Positions 40,494-49,762 of a stretch of DNA of 64,000 nt are shown here, piece after piece. The notes below the pieces were generated by a model, which saw only the letters and a program-made list of their open reading frames with translations, was not told the DNA's origin and did no database searches. Within the stretch, counting starts at the first letter, position 1. Every line of letters starts with the position of its first letter. The translations under genes were made by a program, and so were the position numbers. This DNA comes from Algihabitans albus (GTDB lineage Bacteria; Pseudomonadota; Alphaproteobacteria; Kiloniellales; DSM-21159), in the NCBI RefSeq assembly GCF_003572205.1, contig NZ_QXNY01000002.1, positions 682,001 through 746,000 of the forward strand, written 5' to 3'.

Positions 40494-41681
40494 ATGCGAC
40501 TCTGCGGAACTTGGCGCGCCCTTGTCGGGGCCGCCGCGATTTTGGCTGCAATCCCGATCGTTGTCGGTCCGGCGACCGCCTACGACCAACTGGTCGAGAA
40601 GCGCGAATTCGTGCTGGAGACTTTCGTCACCGAGCAGGGCGAAACCCTTCCCGAGGTGCGCATCGGCTGGGAGGCTTACGGCGAACTCAACGAGGCTCGG
40701 GATAACGTTATCCTGATTTGCCACTTCTTCTCAGGCACCTCCAATGCCGCAGGCAAGTACAGCGAAGACCAGGCGCAGCCTGGATACTGGGACGCCATCA
40801 TCGGGCCCGGCAAACCGATCGACACCGACCGCTTCTACGTCATCTCCAGCGATACGCTGGTCAACCTGAACGTCGCCGACCCCAAGGTCGTCACCACCGG
40901 CCCGGCCAGCATCGATCCGGCGACAGGCAAGCCCTACGGCCTCGACTTCCCGGTCGTTTCCATGCGCGACTTCGTCGAGGTTCAAAAGGCCCTGCTCGAG
41001 AGCCTCGGCATCGAGACGCTTTACGCCGTGATGGGGGCCTCCGGCGGCTCGGTCCAGACCATGGAATGGGCCGCGGCCTATCCCGAGATGGTCCCGCGCG
41101 CCATTCCCGTCATCAGCCCGGGCCTCGACATGCCGGCCTACGTGATCGGTCTGCTGAAGATGTGGAACATGCCGATCCAGATGGACCCCAACTGGAACGG
41201 CGGCGACTACTACGACGGCGAACCGCCGGTCGAGGGGCTGTCCAACGCCCTGCAACTCGTCACCCTCAATGCCCTTCACTTCGACTGGGCCGACACCACC
41301 TTCGGCCGGGCGCCGGCCGAGGAGGGCGGCGATCCGAAGGCGGCCTTCGGCGCGGCCTACAAGGTCGAGGCCGGCCTGCAGGCCTCGGGCGACGGGCGCG
41401 CGACGACGACCGATGCAAATCACTTCCTCTATATGTCGAAGGCCAACATGACCTTCTCCGTGGCCGAGGAGATCGATCGTATTCAGGCCAAGGTTCTCTT
41501 CGTCCCGGCCGAAGGCGACATGATCTTCCCGCCCTTCCTGTCGGAGCGCTGGGCCGAGAAGCTGCGCGCCCAGGGCAACGAGGCCGAGGTGGTGACCGTC
41601 ACCGGCCCCTTCGGCCATTTGAACGGCATCTTCAACATCGCCCAGGCCGGCGAGGCCATCGCCGACTTCCTGGCGGACTGA
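40494..41681 (+). CDS. secreted MetX-like alpha/beta hydrolase
   Basis: Homologue of homoserine O-acetyltransferase, 395 aa, but with a clear signal peptide (residues 1-29, [22 protein letters not shown]). The fold has [15 protein letters not shown] near 42, the oxyanion region [12 protein letters not shown] near 74, the nucleophile Ser in [14 protein letters not shown] near 183, Asp in [11 protein letters not shown] near 338, and His in GPFGHLNG near 368, so the triad is complete. Cytoplasmic MetX makes O-acetyl-homoserine; export would separate it from acetyl-CoA, so hydrolysis or another acyl transfer is likelier. It is divergent from the GST unit. Confidence 0.88.
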   Translation: MRLCGTWRALVGAAAILAAIPIVVGPATAYDQLVEKREFVLETFVTEQGETLPEVRIGWEAYGELNEARDNVILICHFFSGTSNAAGKYSEDQAQPGYWDAIIGPGKPIDTDRFYVISSDTLVNLNVADPKVVTTGPASIDPATGKPYGLDFPVVSMRDFVEVQKALLESLGIETLYAVMGASGGSVQTMEWAAAYPEMVPRAIPVISPGLDMPAYVIGLLKMWNMPIQMDPNWNGGDYYDGEPPVEGLSNALQLVTLNALHFDWADTTFGRAPAEEGGDPKAAFGAAYKVEAGLQASGDGRATTTDANHFLYMSKANMTFSVAEEIDRIQAKVLFVPAEGDMIFPPFLSERWAEKLRAQGNEAEVVTVTGPFGHLNGIFNIAQAGEAIADFLAD

Positions 41682-41820
41682 TTTCCTCGCCAGCCAATCT
41701 CCTGGCCGTCTGGGCGGCACCGAGAAACGCCCACAGAAGCGGCTTGCCCGAAACCGGCTTGGGGGACATGGTAGCCGCCCCGTTCCTCAAGCCGTTACGG
41801 CCCCTCACCGCTCCAGACAG

Positions 41821-43428
41821 ATGACCGTCATCAAATCCAACATCGATACCCGCAGCGCGGAGTTCCGCGCCAATACCGAGGCGATGCGCAGCCTGGTGCA
41901 GGAGCTGCGCGATCTGGTCGACCGCATCAAGCTGGGCGGCGGCGAGGCCGCACGCGAGAAGCACATCGGGCGCGGCAAGCTGCTGCCGCGCGAGCGCGTG
42001 CGCACCCTGCTCGACCCCGGTTCGCCCTTCCTGGAGCTGTCGCAGTTCGCGGCCTATCAGGTCTACGAGGACGACGTACCGGCCGCCGGCCTGATTGCCG
42101 GCGTCGGCCGAGTTTCGGGCCGCGAGTGCATGATCCTGGCCAACGACGCCACGGTGAAGGGCGGTACCTACTACCCCTTGACCGTCAAGAAACATCTGCG
42201 CGCGCAGGAAATCGCAGAGCAAAATCACCTGCCCTGCCTCTATCTGGTCGACTCCGGCGGCGCCAACCTGCCGCGCCAGGACGAAGTCTTTCCGGATCGC
42301 GATCACTTCGGCCGGATCTTCTTCAATCAGGCCAATCTCTCCGCCAAGGGCATCCCGCAGATCGCCGCCGTCATGGGGTCCTGCACCGCCGGCGGAGCCT
42401 ACGTCCCGGCCATGGCCGACGAGTCGATCATCGTCAAGAACCAGGGCACGATCTTCCTGGGTGGGCCGCCGCTGGTCAAAGCCGCCACGGGCGAGGTCGT
42501 CAGCGCCGAGGATCTGGGCGGCGCCGAGGTGCATACCCGCACCTCCGGCGTGACCGACCACATGGCGATGAACGACGCCCACGCGCTCGGCCTCGCCCGG
42601 CGCATCGTGGCCAATCTCAATCGTCCGAAGCGCCACGGCCTGGAGCTGGCCGAGCCGCGCGAGCCCCTCTACGACCCCGCCGAGATCTACGGCATCGTGC
42701 CACCCGACCTGCGCCGGCCCTTCGAGGTGCGCGAGGTCATCGCCCGCCTGGTCGACGGCAGCGAGCTGGACGAGTTCAAGCCGCTCTACGGCACCTCGCT
42801 GGTCTGCGGTTTCGCCCGCCTGATGGGCTATCCGGTCGGCATCGTCGCCAACAACGGCATCCTCTTCAGCGAGTCGGCGCTGAAGGGGGCCCACTTCGTG
42901 GAGCTTTGCTGCCAGCGCGGCATTCCGCTGATCTTCCTGCAGAACATCTCGGGCTTCATGGTCGGCCGCAAGTACGAGGCCGGCGGCATCGCCAAGGACG
43001 GCGCCAAGCTGGTCACCGCCGTGGCCTGCGCCCAGGTGCCGAAGTTCACGCTGATTCTCGGCGGCAGCTTCGGCGCCGGCAACTACGGCATGTGCGGCCG
43101 CGCCTACTCCCCTCGCCTGCTCTGGATGTGGCCCAATGCCCGCATTTCGGTGATGGGCGGCGAGCAGGCGGCCGGGGTGCTGGCCACCGTGCGGCGCGAC
43201 GGTATCGAGGCCAAGGGCGGCAACTGGCCGGCCGAGGAAGAAGAGGCCTTCAAGGCGCCGATCCGCCAACAGTACGAGCAACAGGGCCACCCGACCTATG
43301 CCAGCGCCCGCCTGTGGGACGACGGGATCCTCGACCCGCTCGACACCCGCATGACCCTGGCCCTCGGCCTCTCCATGTCTCTCAACGCCCCGATCCCGGA
43401 GACGCGCTTCGGCGTCTTCCGGATGTAG
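41821..43428 (+). CDS. mccB: methylcrotonoyl-CoA carboxylase carboxyltransferase (beta) subunit
   Basis: Carboxyltransferase subunit of a biotin-dependent acyl-CoA carboxylase, 535 aa, the normal MCC beta length. [23 protein letters not shown] near residue 60 and [13 protein letters not shown] near 185 are the N-lobe features. [13 protein letters not shown] near 342 and [15 protein letters not shown] near 417 are MCC-type acyl-CoA binding segments, and [14 protein letters not shown] near 438 the C-lobe oxyanion-hole region. It acts in leucine breakdown together with a biotinylated alpha subunit, which is not found in the window. It is followed 14 bp later by a methylglutaconyl-CoA hydratase-like gene. 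Confidence 0.94.
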   Translation: MTVIKSNIDTRSAEFRANTEAMRSLVQELRDLVDRIKLGGGEAAREKHIGRGKLLPRERVRTLLDPGSPFLELSQFAAYQVYEDDVPAAGLIAGVGRVSGRECMILANDATVKGGTYYPLTVKKHLRAQEIAEQNHLPCLYLVDSGGANLPRQDEVFPDRDHFGRIFFNQANLSAKGIPQIAAVMGSCTAGGAYVPAMADESIIVKNQGTIFLGGPPLVKAATGEVVSAEDLGGAEVHTRTSGVTDHMAMNDAHALGLARRIVANLNRPKRHGLELAEPREPLYDPAEIYGIVPPDLRRPFEVREVIARLVDGSELDEFKPLYGTSLVCGFARLMGYPVGIVANNGILFSESALKGAHFVELCCQRGIPLIFLQNISGFMVGRKYEAGGIAKDGAKLVTAVACAQVPKFTLILGGSFGAGNYGMCGRAYSPRLLWMWPNARISVMGGEQAAGVLATVRRDGIEAKGGNWPAEEEEAFKAPIRQQYEQQGHPTYASARLWDDGILDPLDTRMTLALGLSMSLNAPIPETRFGVFRM

Positions 43429-43442
43429 CGAAGGTCTTCTCC

Positions 43443-44243
43443 ATGCAGCACCCCCTCTTCCTCGAATCCATCGACGAGCGCGGCGTGGCGCGACTCACGC
43501 TGACACGCACCGAGGTGCACAACGCCTTCAACGACCAGTTCATCGCCGAGATGACCACGGTGCTGCGTGGCTTCGAGGAGGACCAGCGGGTGCGCGTGGT
43601 GGCCTTGGCCGCCGAGGGTACATCCTTCTCCGCCGGGGCGGATCTCAACTGGATGCGTGCCATGGCCAGCTACGGCGAGGCCGAGAACCTGCAGGACGCG
43701 GAAGCGCTGGCCGAGCTCTTACGCACCCTCAACTTCCTGAGCAAGCCGACCATTGCCCTGGTACAGGGCCCCGCCTTCGGCGGTGGCGTCGGACTGGTCT
43801 GCGCCTGCGACATCGCCATCGCGTCGGAAGAGGCCTCCTTCGCCTTGACCGAGGTCAAGCTCGGCCTGGTCCCTTCCGTGATCAGTCCTTACGTGATCGC
43901 CGCCATCGGTCAGCGCGCCGCACGACGTTACCTTCTGACGGCCGAGAAGTTTTCGGCCGAGACGGCCTACTATCTCGGGCTGGTCCATCGGGTGGTGCCG
44001 CCGCACGCGTTGGAAAGCGCCGGCGACGACCTGATCGAGACCTTGCTCAAGAACGGACCGCAGGCGGTATCCGAGTGCAAGGATCTGATCTTCGCCGTCG
44101 CCGAGCGCCCCGCCTCTGACGAGGTCATCGCCGATACGGCCCGGCGCATCGCGCGCGTGCGCGTATCGCCCGAGGGTCAGGAAGGCCTGACGGCCTTTCT
44201 CGACAAGCGTAAGCCGAACTGGCAAGGGCCGGCGAACGATTGA
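43443..44243 (+). CDS. liuC: enoyl-CoA hydratase, probably methylglutaconyl-CoA hydratase
   Basis: Crotonase-fold enzyme of 266 aa. The acyl-CoA oxyanion residues are in FSAGADLNWMR near residue 63 and AFGGGVGLVCACDIAI near 113. The catalytic Glu is in ALTEVKLGLVPSVISPYV near 137. AGADLNWM and VPSVISPYVI are typical of the LiuC/methylglutaconyl-CoA hydratase branch. It lies directly after the MCC beta gene, as in liu operons for leucine degradation, but the expected mccA and HMG-CoA lyase genes do not follow. Confidence 0.87.
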   Translation: MQHPLFLESIDERGVARLTLTRTEVHNAFNDQFIAEMTTVLRGFEEDQRVRVVALAAEGTSFSAGADLNWMRAMASYGEAENLQDAEALAELLRTLNFLSKPTIALVQGPAFGGGVGLVCACDIAIASEEASFALTEVKLGLVPSVISPYVIAAIGQRAARRYLLTAEKFSAETAYYLGLVHRVVPPHALESAGDDLIETLLKNGPQAVSECKDLIFAVAERPASDEVIADTARRIARVRVSPEGQEGLTAFLDKRKPNWQGPAND

Positions 44244-44400
44244 CGCGCTTCGGTCGACAGAGCCGAACCCAGAGACCGATCTTTCGACAGCACGGCGTCA
44301 AGGCCACCTGAAGGTCGCCGCCCTGCCCCGTTGCCGTGGCGCCGTACAGGGCGCTAGCCTCTACCGCTTCGTGGCTCTGCCAACAGGAGCACAACAGGCT

Positions 44401-45330
44401 ATGCAGCGTTCGCGACGCGGTTGGGCGGCGGCGGTGGGTTTCACTGTCACCATGATCCTACTGGTGACCCTGGCGGTTTCGCCGGGGCTGAATACCTTCG
44501 GCCTCGTCGTCATCGCCAGCATCGCCGCCGCTGTTTCGGTCTTTTACTTCGCCTTCGCCAGCGGCCGCTTCTTCACCGTAGCCTTCGCCAATTACCTGGC
44601 GCTCTACACCTGCGTCTTCGTGTTTTTTGTGCAGGTGAACTTCCTGCCGAATCTGTCGCTTTGGGCCATCAAGGTCGGATTTCTGCTGCCGATCATCGCC
44701 TTCATGCTGGGGGCCTTGCGCGACCGCCCCCGCATCCAGTCGATCGTGTCGGCCGAGCATCTGCGCGAACAACGCAGCTTCTGGCGCCCCTTCATCTGGC
44801 TTCTGCCCGTGATGCTGATCGGAGCCGCCACCTTCGCCCTGCCGGGCAAGGGACTCTCCACGGCCTGGCATGACGGCCTCTTCGTCGGCGCGATGACCCT
44901 GGTTGCGCTCATCGTGCTTTTCGTTAGCCGCGAGGTTGCGATCTTCCTGCTGGATACAGGCCTGCTGTTCGAGGATTTCTTCAGGCGGATCAGCCGGCTG
45001 GTGGTGCCGACCTTCGCCTTTCTGACTTTCTATACGCTGCTGATCGTGATCTTCGCCTGCCTCTACCGCATTATCGACGTCTACACGCTCTCGCCGCACT
45101 TCCGCATCGCCGGGGAGCTGCGGGAGATCGCATTTCTGGAGAGCCTCTACTTCTCCGTCATCACGCTCAGCACCGTGGGCTACGGCGACATCGTTCCCAC
45201 CAGCGATCCGATCCGCGTGATTGCCGCGATCCAGATCGTACTCGGCGTACTGCTCCTCCTGTTCGGCTTCACGGAGATTCGGCGCTACACCGTCGAACAA
45301 GAGGAGCGCGAACGCGAGCGGCGGCGTTAA
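44401..45330 (+). CDS. potassium channel family protein (Ion_trans_2)
   Basis: Inner-membrane protein of 309 aa from the ATG at 44401; a GTG at 44371 is the alternative. About seven hydrophobic segments are visible. The last pair surrounds a pore loop with the selectivity filter STVGYGDIVP near residue 255, so it is a K+-selective two-pore-helix channel. The extended N-terminal membrane part (five helices) is longer than in minimal KcsA-type channels. The C-terminus is a short charged helix (EQEERERERRR) without an RCK domain. It is not related to the leucine genes in front. Confidence 0.9.
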   Translation: MQRSRRGWAAAVGFTVTMILLVTLAVSPGLNTFGLVVIASIAAAVSVFYFAFASGRFFTVAFANYLALYTCVFVFFVQVNFLPNLSLWAIKVGFLLPIIAFMLGALRDRPRIQSIVSAEHLREQRSFWRPFIWLLPVMLIGAATFALPGKGLSTAWHDGLFVGAMTLVALIVLFVSREVAIFLLDTGLLFEDFFRRISRLVVPTFAFLTFYTLLIVIFACLYRIIDVYTLSPHFRIAGELREIAFLESLYFSVITLSTVGYGDIVPTSDPIRVIAAIQIVLGVLLLLFGFTEIRRYTVEQEERERERRR

Positions 45331-45382
45331 ACTGAGCTCCGGAGCGAGCCGAGACCCCGAAACGGAGGCCACCTGAAACGCC

Positions 45383-46345
45383 ATGCGTCTACCCAGCCTG
45401 AGCGAGATCGAGACCGCAGCCGAGACGGTCTATGCCGCCATGCCGCCGACCCCGCAGTATGCTTGGCCGCTGCTGGCCGAACGCGCCGGCTGCGAAGTCT
45501 GGGTCAAGCACGAAAACCACACGCCGACCGGCGCCTTCAAGGTGCGCGGCGGCCTGGTCTACATGGCGGACCTGGCCGCGCGAGGAACCAAGGGTCCCGG
45601 AGTCATCACCGCGACGCGCGGGAACCACGGTCAGTCCGTCGCCTTTGCCGCCGCGCGCTACGGCCTTCGCGCGGTGGTCTGTGTCCCCGAAGGCAATTCG
45701 GTGGAGAAGAACGCCGCCATGCGCGCCTTCGGCGGCGAACTCGTCGTCGAAGGCCACGACTTCCAAGCCGCGCGCGAACACGCCGAGGCCCTGGCCGCGC
45801 GCGAAGGGTTGCACATGCTGCCCTCCTACGACGAGCGCCTGGTGCGCGGTGTCGCCAGCTACCCGCTGGAGCTTTTCCGGGCGGTGCCCGATCTCGACCG
45901 CGTCTATGTGCCCGTGGGCCTGGGCTCGGGCATCACCGCCACGCTCGCGGCGCGCGACGCACTGGGGCTGAAGACGGAAGTGGTTGGCGTTGTGGCGGAG
46001 GGTGCGCCCGCCTATCAGCTCTCCTTAGAAGCCGGCAAGCCTGTCTCGACGGAACAAGCGGTCACCGTCGCCGACGGCATGGCCTGCCGAGTCCCGGAGC
46101 CCGAAGCGGTCGAGGTGCTGTTGAAAGGCGTGACCGAGATCGTGGCCCTGTCCGAAGACGAGATCACCGGGGCCATGCGGGCTCTCTATACCGACTGCCA
46201 CAACGTTGCGGAGGGTGCCGGAGCAGCCGCCCTGGGCGCTTGTCTCAAACAGAAGGAACGCAACCGCGGCCGCAAGGTCGCGGTCATGCTCTGCGGCGGT
46301 AACGTGGACGCGGCGCTGTTCCGCGATGTGTTGGGACAGGTCTGA
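45383..46345 (+). CDS. threonine/serine dehydratase-like PLP enzyme
   Basis: Fold-type II PLP enzyme of 320 aa. The PLP lysine is in NHTPTGAFKVRGG near residue 52, the substrate loop in TATRGNHGQSV near 80, the phosphate-binding glycines in VGLGSGITATL near 175, and a C-terminal CGGNVD near 308. There is no regulatory ACT domain, so it resembles catabolic threonine dehydratase, serine dehydratase or serine racemase and should not be isoleucine-sensitive. It converges with the DsbA-fold isomerase gene. Confidence 0.92.
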   Translation: MRLPSLSEIETAAETVYAAMPPTPQYAWPLLAERAGCEVWVKHENHTPTGAFKVRGGLVYMADLAARGTKGPGVITATRGNHGQSVAFAAARYGLRAVVCVPEGNSVEKNAAMRAFGGELVVEGHDFQAAREHAEALAAREGLHMLPSYDERLVRGVASYPLELFRAVPDLDRVYVPVGLGSGITATLAARDALGLKTEVVGVVAEGAPAYQLSLEAGKPVSTEQAVTVADGMACRVPEPEAVEVLLKGVTEIVALSEDEITGAMRALYTDCHNVAEGAGAAALGACLKQKERNRGRKVAVMLCGGNVDAALFRDVLGQV

Positions 46346-46373
46346 AACGGGATCGGCGCTTGTTCTCCGCGAC

Positions 46374-46976
46374 CTACCAACCGCCGGTTTCGAGCCAGCC
46401 CTCGATCCGCGGGAAACGGTCATATCCCCAGAAGGGCTCGCCGTCGACCAGGACGAACGGCGAGCCGAAAACGCCGGCGGCAATCGCGCCCTCGACCTCC
46501 CGGCGCAACCGGTCCTTCAGAGCGGGATCCTGCAGAGCTTTCTCAAGCTCCTCGCAGTTCATGCCCCGGGCCTCCCCGACGCTCAAGACCGACTGCGATT
46601 TCGAAATGTCTTGTCCCGCAATGAAAGCGCGCTCGAACAGGGCCAAACCGAAATCTCGGGCGGCGGCCGGGTCCCGATCCCAAAGCCAATAGAAGGCGCG
46701 CGCGGCCGCGATGGAGGCGAAGGGAAAGCTATCCGGCAAACGAAAGTCGATCCCCACACGCCGCGCCTCACGTGACAGGTCGCGCCGGGCATAATCGCCC
46801 TTCAGGGGGATGTCCATGAGCGGCTGCATACCGTTTTGCTTGAAAACCGCGCCCAGCAGCATCGGCTTCCAAGTCACCTCGCGACCATGACGGGCCGCCA
46901 GCTCACCGATTTCCCGCGCGGCCAGAAAGCCGTAGGGACTGGAGAAATCGAAATAGAAGACGAGCGGCTCGTTCAC
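46374..46976 (-). CDS. 2-hydroxychromene-2-carboxylate isomerase family protein
   Basis: DsbA/GST-kappa fold protein of 200 aa. It starts with FYFDFSSPYGFLAAREI, where Ser-Pro-Tyr replaces the CxxC of thiol oxidoreductases, as in glutathione-dependent HCCA isomerases. WKPMLLGAVFKQNG near residue 37, DLSREARRVGIDFR near 70, and GVFGSPFVLVDGEPFWGYDR near 165 are family segments. In naphthalene degradation such enzymes isomerise hydroxychromene carboxylate. Many homologues are general glutathione isomerases, and no naphthalene genes are nearby. Confidence 0.9.
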   Translation of the reverse strand: MNEPLVFYFDFSSPYGFLAAREIGELAARHGREVTWKPMLLGAVFKQNGMQPLMDIPLKGDYARRDLSREARRVGIDFRLPDSFPFASIAAARAFYWLWDRDPAAARDFGLALFERAFIAGQDISKSQSVLSVGEARGMNCEELEKALQDPALKDRLRREVEGAIAAGVFGSPFVLVDGEPFWGYDRFPRIEGWLETGGW

Positions 46977-47171
46977 GCAAAGTCCTCCCCACGACCTATT
47001 CGATTGGGTGACCCGTTCGCCGGGCCGGGGCGAGCATAGAGCGGCCGCATTTGCGTGACGAGATATGACCGACGGCCCGAGTAAAGCGACCCCGACGGTC
47101 GCTCACGGTCCTCGGACGCCTAAGACGGGCGACGTCAAAGGACGCGAGGCCTCAGGAGACGGGCGGCCTCA

Positions 47172-47543
47172 TCAGGAAACGACGTGACCGGAGCGTGCGC
47201 AGGTCCGGATCATCGCGACCAACTGGTCGCGCAAAGCCGGATCTTCGATCTCCTCGAGCTGACGCGCCGCGTTGATCGTTCGACGCGACACCAGAGCATC
47301 GTCGCCTCCGGCCGCCAGCCCTTCGTTCTCGAGACCGTCGAAGAAGAAGCCAATCGGCAGGTCCAGGGTTTGTCCAATGAGCCAGAGCCGGCCACAACTT
47401 ACGCGGTTGCTTCCAACCTCGTACTTCTGGAGCTGCTGGTATGAGATGCCGAGGGCTTGAGCGAGCTTTTCCATACTCAGGCCCCGCAGCGCTCGGGCCT
47501 GACGTATCCGCCGCCCGACGTGTTGATCAATGTTTCGAACCAT
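47172..47543 (-). CDS. XRE family transcriptional regulator
   Basis: DNA-binding protein of 123 aa from the ATG at 47543 (MVRNIDQHVGRRIRQAR); an upstream ATG at 47579 is less likely. The HTH spans about residues 15-70: LRGLSMEKLAQALGISYQQLQKYEVGSNRV, represented by GISYQQLQKYE, is a classical XRE pattern common in alphaproteobacteria. The C-terminal region (RQLEEIEDPALRDQLVAMIRTCA) is helical and resembles the tail of phyR-independent, SinR-like regulators in this group. No target is evident. Confidence 0.9.
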   Translation of the reverse strand: MVRNIDQHVGRRIRQARALRGLSMEKLAQALGISYQQLQKYEVGSNRVSCGRLWLIGQTLDLPIGFFFDGLENEGLAAGGDDALVSRRTINAARQLEEIEDPALRDQLVAMIRTCARSGHVVS

Positions 47544-47748
47544 AGGTGCAGGCTCGACGATCCGCCCGCCATAAGCCACTTAGAAAAACTAAAGGTAGAG
47601 AGGAAAACGGCGGATTTTCGCTCTTCCGGGCTTTGCGATCACCGCTCTGTGATACCAAAAGCCCTAGAAAAACTCGATTTCCAGGATTTTTGGATAAAAT
47701 TTTCGCTCGCGGTCAGGTGAAGGTGCCTCGCGTCGCGGAATGCCCGAG

Positions 47749-47943
47749 CTAATGACGCTCGCATCGATGCGCGGCCTTCTCTTCCAGCAGGTCGAGAATG
47801 CCACGCCACCTTGCGCAGGCTTTCAAATCCTCACGCTGGATCGCCTGATAAGCAGCGAGCGCAGCTTGCAGCCGGGCCGCCTCTCCGTACCGTCGCCACA
47901 ACGCATCGGCGACAGTATCTACATCTTCATGCTGGTTTAACAT
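47749..47943 (-). CDS. 64-aa hypothetical protein coupled to the EamA gene
   Basis: Predicted helical protein of 64 aa starting MLNQHEDVDTVADALW, with Ala/Leu/Arg-rich helices (GEAARLQAALAAYQ and KACARWRGILDLLEEKAAH). Its ATG lies 17 bases inside the 3' end of the exporter gene, and GAAGTG-type purines precede it, so translation is probably coupled. The same pattern of short helical proteins occurs in alphaproteobacteria, but I cannot name a family. It completes a 2OG oxygenase - exporter - small protein unit. Confidence 0.6.
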   Translation of the reverse strand: MLNQHEDVDTVADALWRRYGEAARLQAALAAYQAIQREDLKACARWRGILDLLEEKAAHRCERH

Positions 47944-48859
47944 CACTTCGCTGTTCCAATTTTCCTGTACCGACCAAAACGCAACAGACGATGATGATGA
48001 GGCCGCCGACGACGGCACCCCATGTCACGGCTTCGCCGGAGATGTAGAGCAGGACCGTCGAGAGCACCGGCGTTGCGTATCCGAGAGTGGAGATCGAGCC
48101 GGCCGCGCCACGGCGAAGGGCCAGGGACCAGAGAAGGTAGCCAACCCCCATGGGCCCGATGCCGAGGTAGAGGCCGAGAAGAATGTAAGGCACCGATGGC
48201 ACTCCGGCGCCGGTAAGCAGCCACCAGGCCGAGGTGCCGATCAACCCGATCAGCGCGGCGGCCAGCAGAAGACTGGAGGCGGAAACCGAGTAGCGGCCGA
48301 TCAGAACCGTGTAGACCGCCATGCAAATGGCCGACGCGAAAGCCGCCGCGTATCCGCCGAGAGACCCTCCGCCCTGTAGCAACGCCGCATCGCCACCGAT
48401 CAGCAAACCGACGCCGACGAACCCCGCCGCCGAGGTGATCACGAGACGGAGCGGGCGATAGGCGACGCCAACGGCGGCTACGATGAGCGCCGTGAGCAAT
48501 GGCCAGGAGTAGGCGATCAGGTTGACCGTCGCAATCGGGCCGACCGCGAAGGCGACGTACTGGAAAACCATGGTTCCCACCAGCCCCAAGGCGCCCAAGG
48601 CCAAAGCCCGCGGTGCCGGCCAGGTCACGCGCTTGCGCGGCAAGCCGAAGCCGAACAGCCAAAGCGCAAAGGTCGCGCCCGCGAACTGCAGCGCCTGAAC
48701 CTGAGGCACCGAAAGTTCGACGAGCGCGTACTTTGCGACCACGGCGTTGGTCGACCAGAACCCTATGGCGGCAAGAGCGCAAGGTACCGCGAGCGACCCC
48801 CCGAGCCTCTCACCCGCGACCGGAGCTGAGGCTCGGACACCGTCGCGGACATGGCTCAT
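47927..48859 (-). CDS. EamA/DMT family exporter
   Basis: Drug/metabolite-type exporter of 310 aa with ten predicted helices in two EamA repeats. The first repeat starts CALAAIGFWSTNAVVAKYAL near residue 28 and the second GYAAAFASAICMAVYTVLIGRY near 168. Relatives such as YdcZ/RhtA/YedA export amino acids or metabolites. It overlaps the 2OG oxygenase stop by 4 bases, so it probably exports the hydroxylated product or the substrate. Confidence 0.93.
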   Translation of the reverse strand: MSHVRDGVRASAPVAGERLGGSLAVPCALAAIGFWSTNAVVAKYALVELSVPQVQALQFAGATFALWLFGFGLPRKRVTWPAPRALALGALGLVGTMVFQYVAFAVGPIATVNLIAYSWPLLTALIVAAVGVAYRPLRLVITSAAGFVGVGLLIGGDAALLQGGGSLGGYAAAFASAICMAVYTVLIGRYSVSASSLLLAAALIGLIGTSAWWLLTGAGVPSVPYILLGLYLGIGPMGVGYLLWSLALRRGAAGSISTLGYATPVLSTVLLYISGEAVTWGAVVGGLIIIVCCVLVGTGKLEQRSDVKPA

Positions 48860-49647
48860 TCCGCAGGCACGCTCGCTCGTCCGGAAGAGCGATATGCGGG
48901 CAGTTGGTTGGTCCAGACATCCTCGGCCATCTCATTGACCCAAGCGCGGTCCAGATCGTTGTCGGCGGCCAGATAGAACATGCGGTTGTCGTCCACGAAG
49001 GGGCGCTCGACCGACCGAAGGTTCAACACCAAGGTGACGCGCTCGCCGTACTCCAGCGGCTTGGTCCGGTGCAGAACGCCGAGGAAGTGGCCGAGCGTGC
49101 TGTGACCGACCGAATGCTTGATCCGGAGGAGCTCGCTCGGATCAAGTTCCTCACCGCGATCCACGCGGGCCTTGCCGGGTTCGCAGCCCCCCAGGAACAC
49201 CTCCAATTCGCCGCCGATGATCGGATCGCTGATCGAAAGCGGGATAAGTTCGGTCACCGGAACGCCGTCACAGTGCCAATCGACGTTTCCATCTTCGGGA
49301 CTCATGAAGGTGACCGTCGATCCGACCACCGAAAGCGGGTAAGGCTCAAGCCGCGTGCCGGCGAAGGCGCTCAGACGATCCAGCCGGTTGCGATCGTGAA
49401 TGAGCTCTTCGATTTCAGGGATATAGCGATCGGCGCCTGTAATGAAGGTCAGATTCAGGTGCTTCTGGTACGCACGATCCTCCTTCAATTCCAAGGCTTT
49501 GCGCCGGATCGTCTCAAGCAGCTGCGGATCGTACTCATGCTTGAATTGGACCAGGCCGAGGTCCGAAACCTTCCAAGCAGACTCATGGCCAAGCAAAGCC
49601 TCACGGCTTACGCTGTGACGAATTCCGTTCAAGTTGACTCTTTCCAT
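48856..49647 (-). CDS. 2-oxoglutarate/Fe(II)-dependent oxygenase-like protein
   Basis: Double-stranded beta-helix protein of 263 aa. The facial triad is visible: HxD in VDWHCDGVP near residue 124 and the distal His in GVLHRTKPLEYGERVTLVLNLRS near 190-212, in which the Arg of GERVTLVLNLR would hold 2-oxoglutarate. GGELEVFLGG near 144 is a jelly-roll strand. Asp in HxD makes hydroxylation likelier than halogenation (which uses HxG). It is the first gene of a coupled operon with an exporter and lies divergent from a LysR regulator. A free amino acid or small metabolite is a plausible substrate; the fold call is from motifs only. Confidence 0.78.
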   Translation of the reverse strand: MERVNLNGIRHSVSREALLGHESAWKVSDLGLVQFKHEYDPQLLETIRRKALELKEDRAYQKHLNLTFITGADRYIPEIEELIHDRNRLDRLSAFAGTRLEPYPLSVVGSTVTFMSPEDGNVDWHCDGVPVTELIPLSISDPIIGGELEVFLGGCEPGKARVDRGEELDPSELLRIKHSVGHSTLGHFLGVLHRTKPLEYGERVTLVLNLRSVERPFVDDNRMFYLAADNDLDRAWVNEMAEDVWTNQLPAYRSSGRASVPAE

Positions 49648-49762
49648 CGCATCCCTACCCCTACCAACCAGCGGACGATAGAGCCATTGTCGCTTTCAAA
49701 TTGAGAGTGTAAACTAAGAAACACCTGGGGTAGCATTAGCTGAACTTGCGGCGTGAACAAAA

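Noticed and set aside
41632-43290. A 552-codon open frame on the minus strand
   Set aside because: Antisense to mccB, low complexity, no ribosome site or motif.
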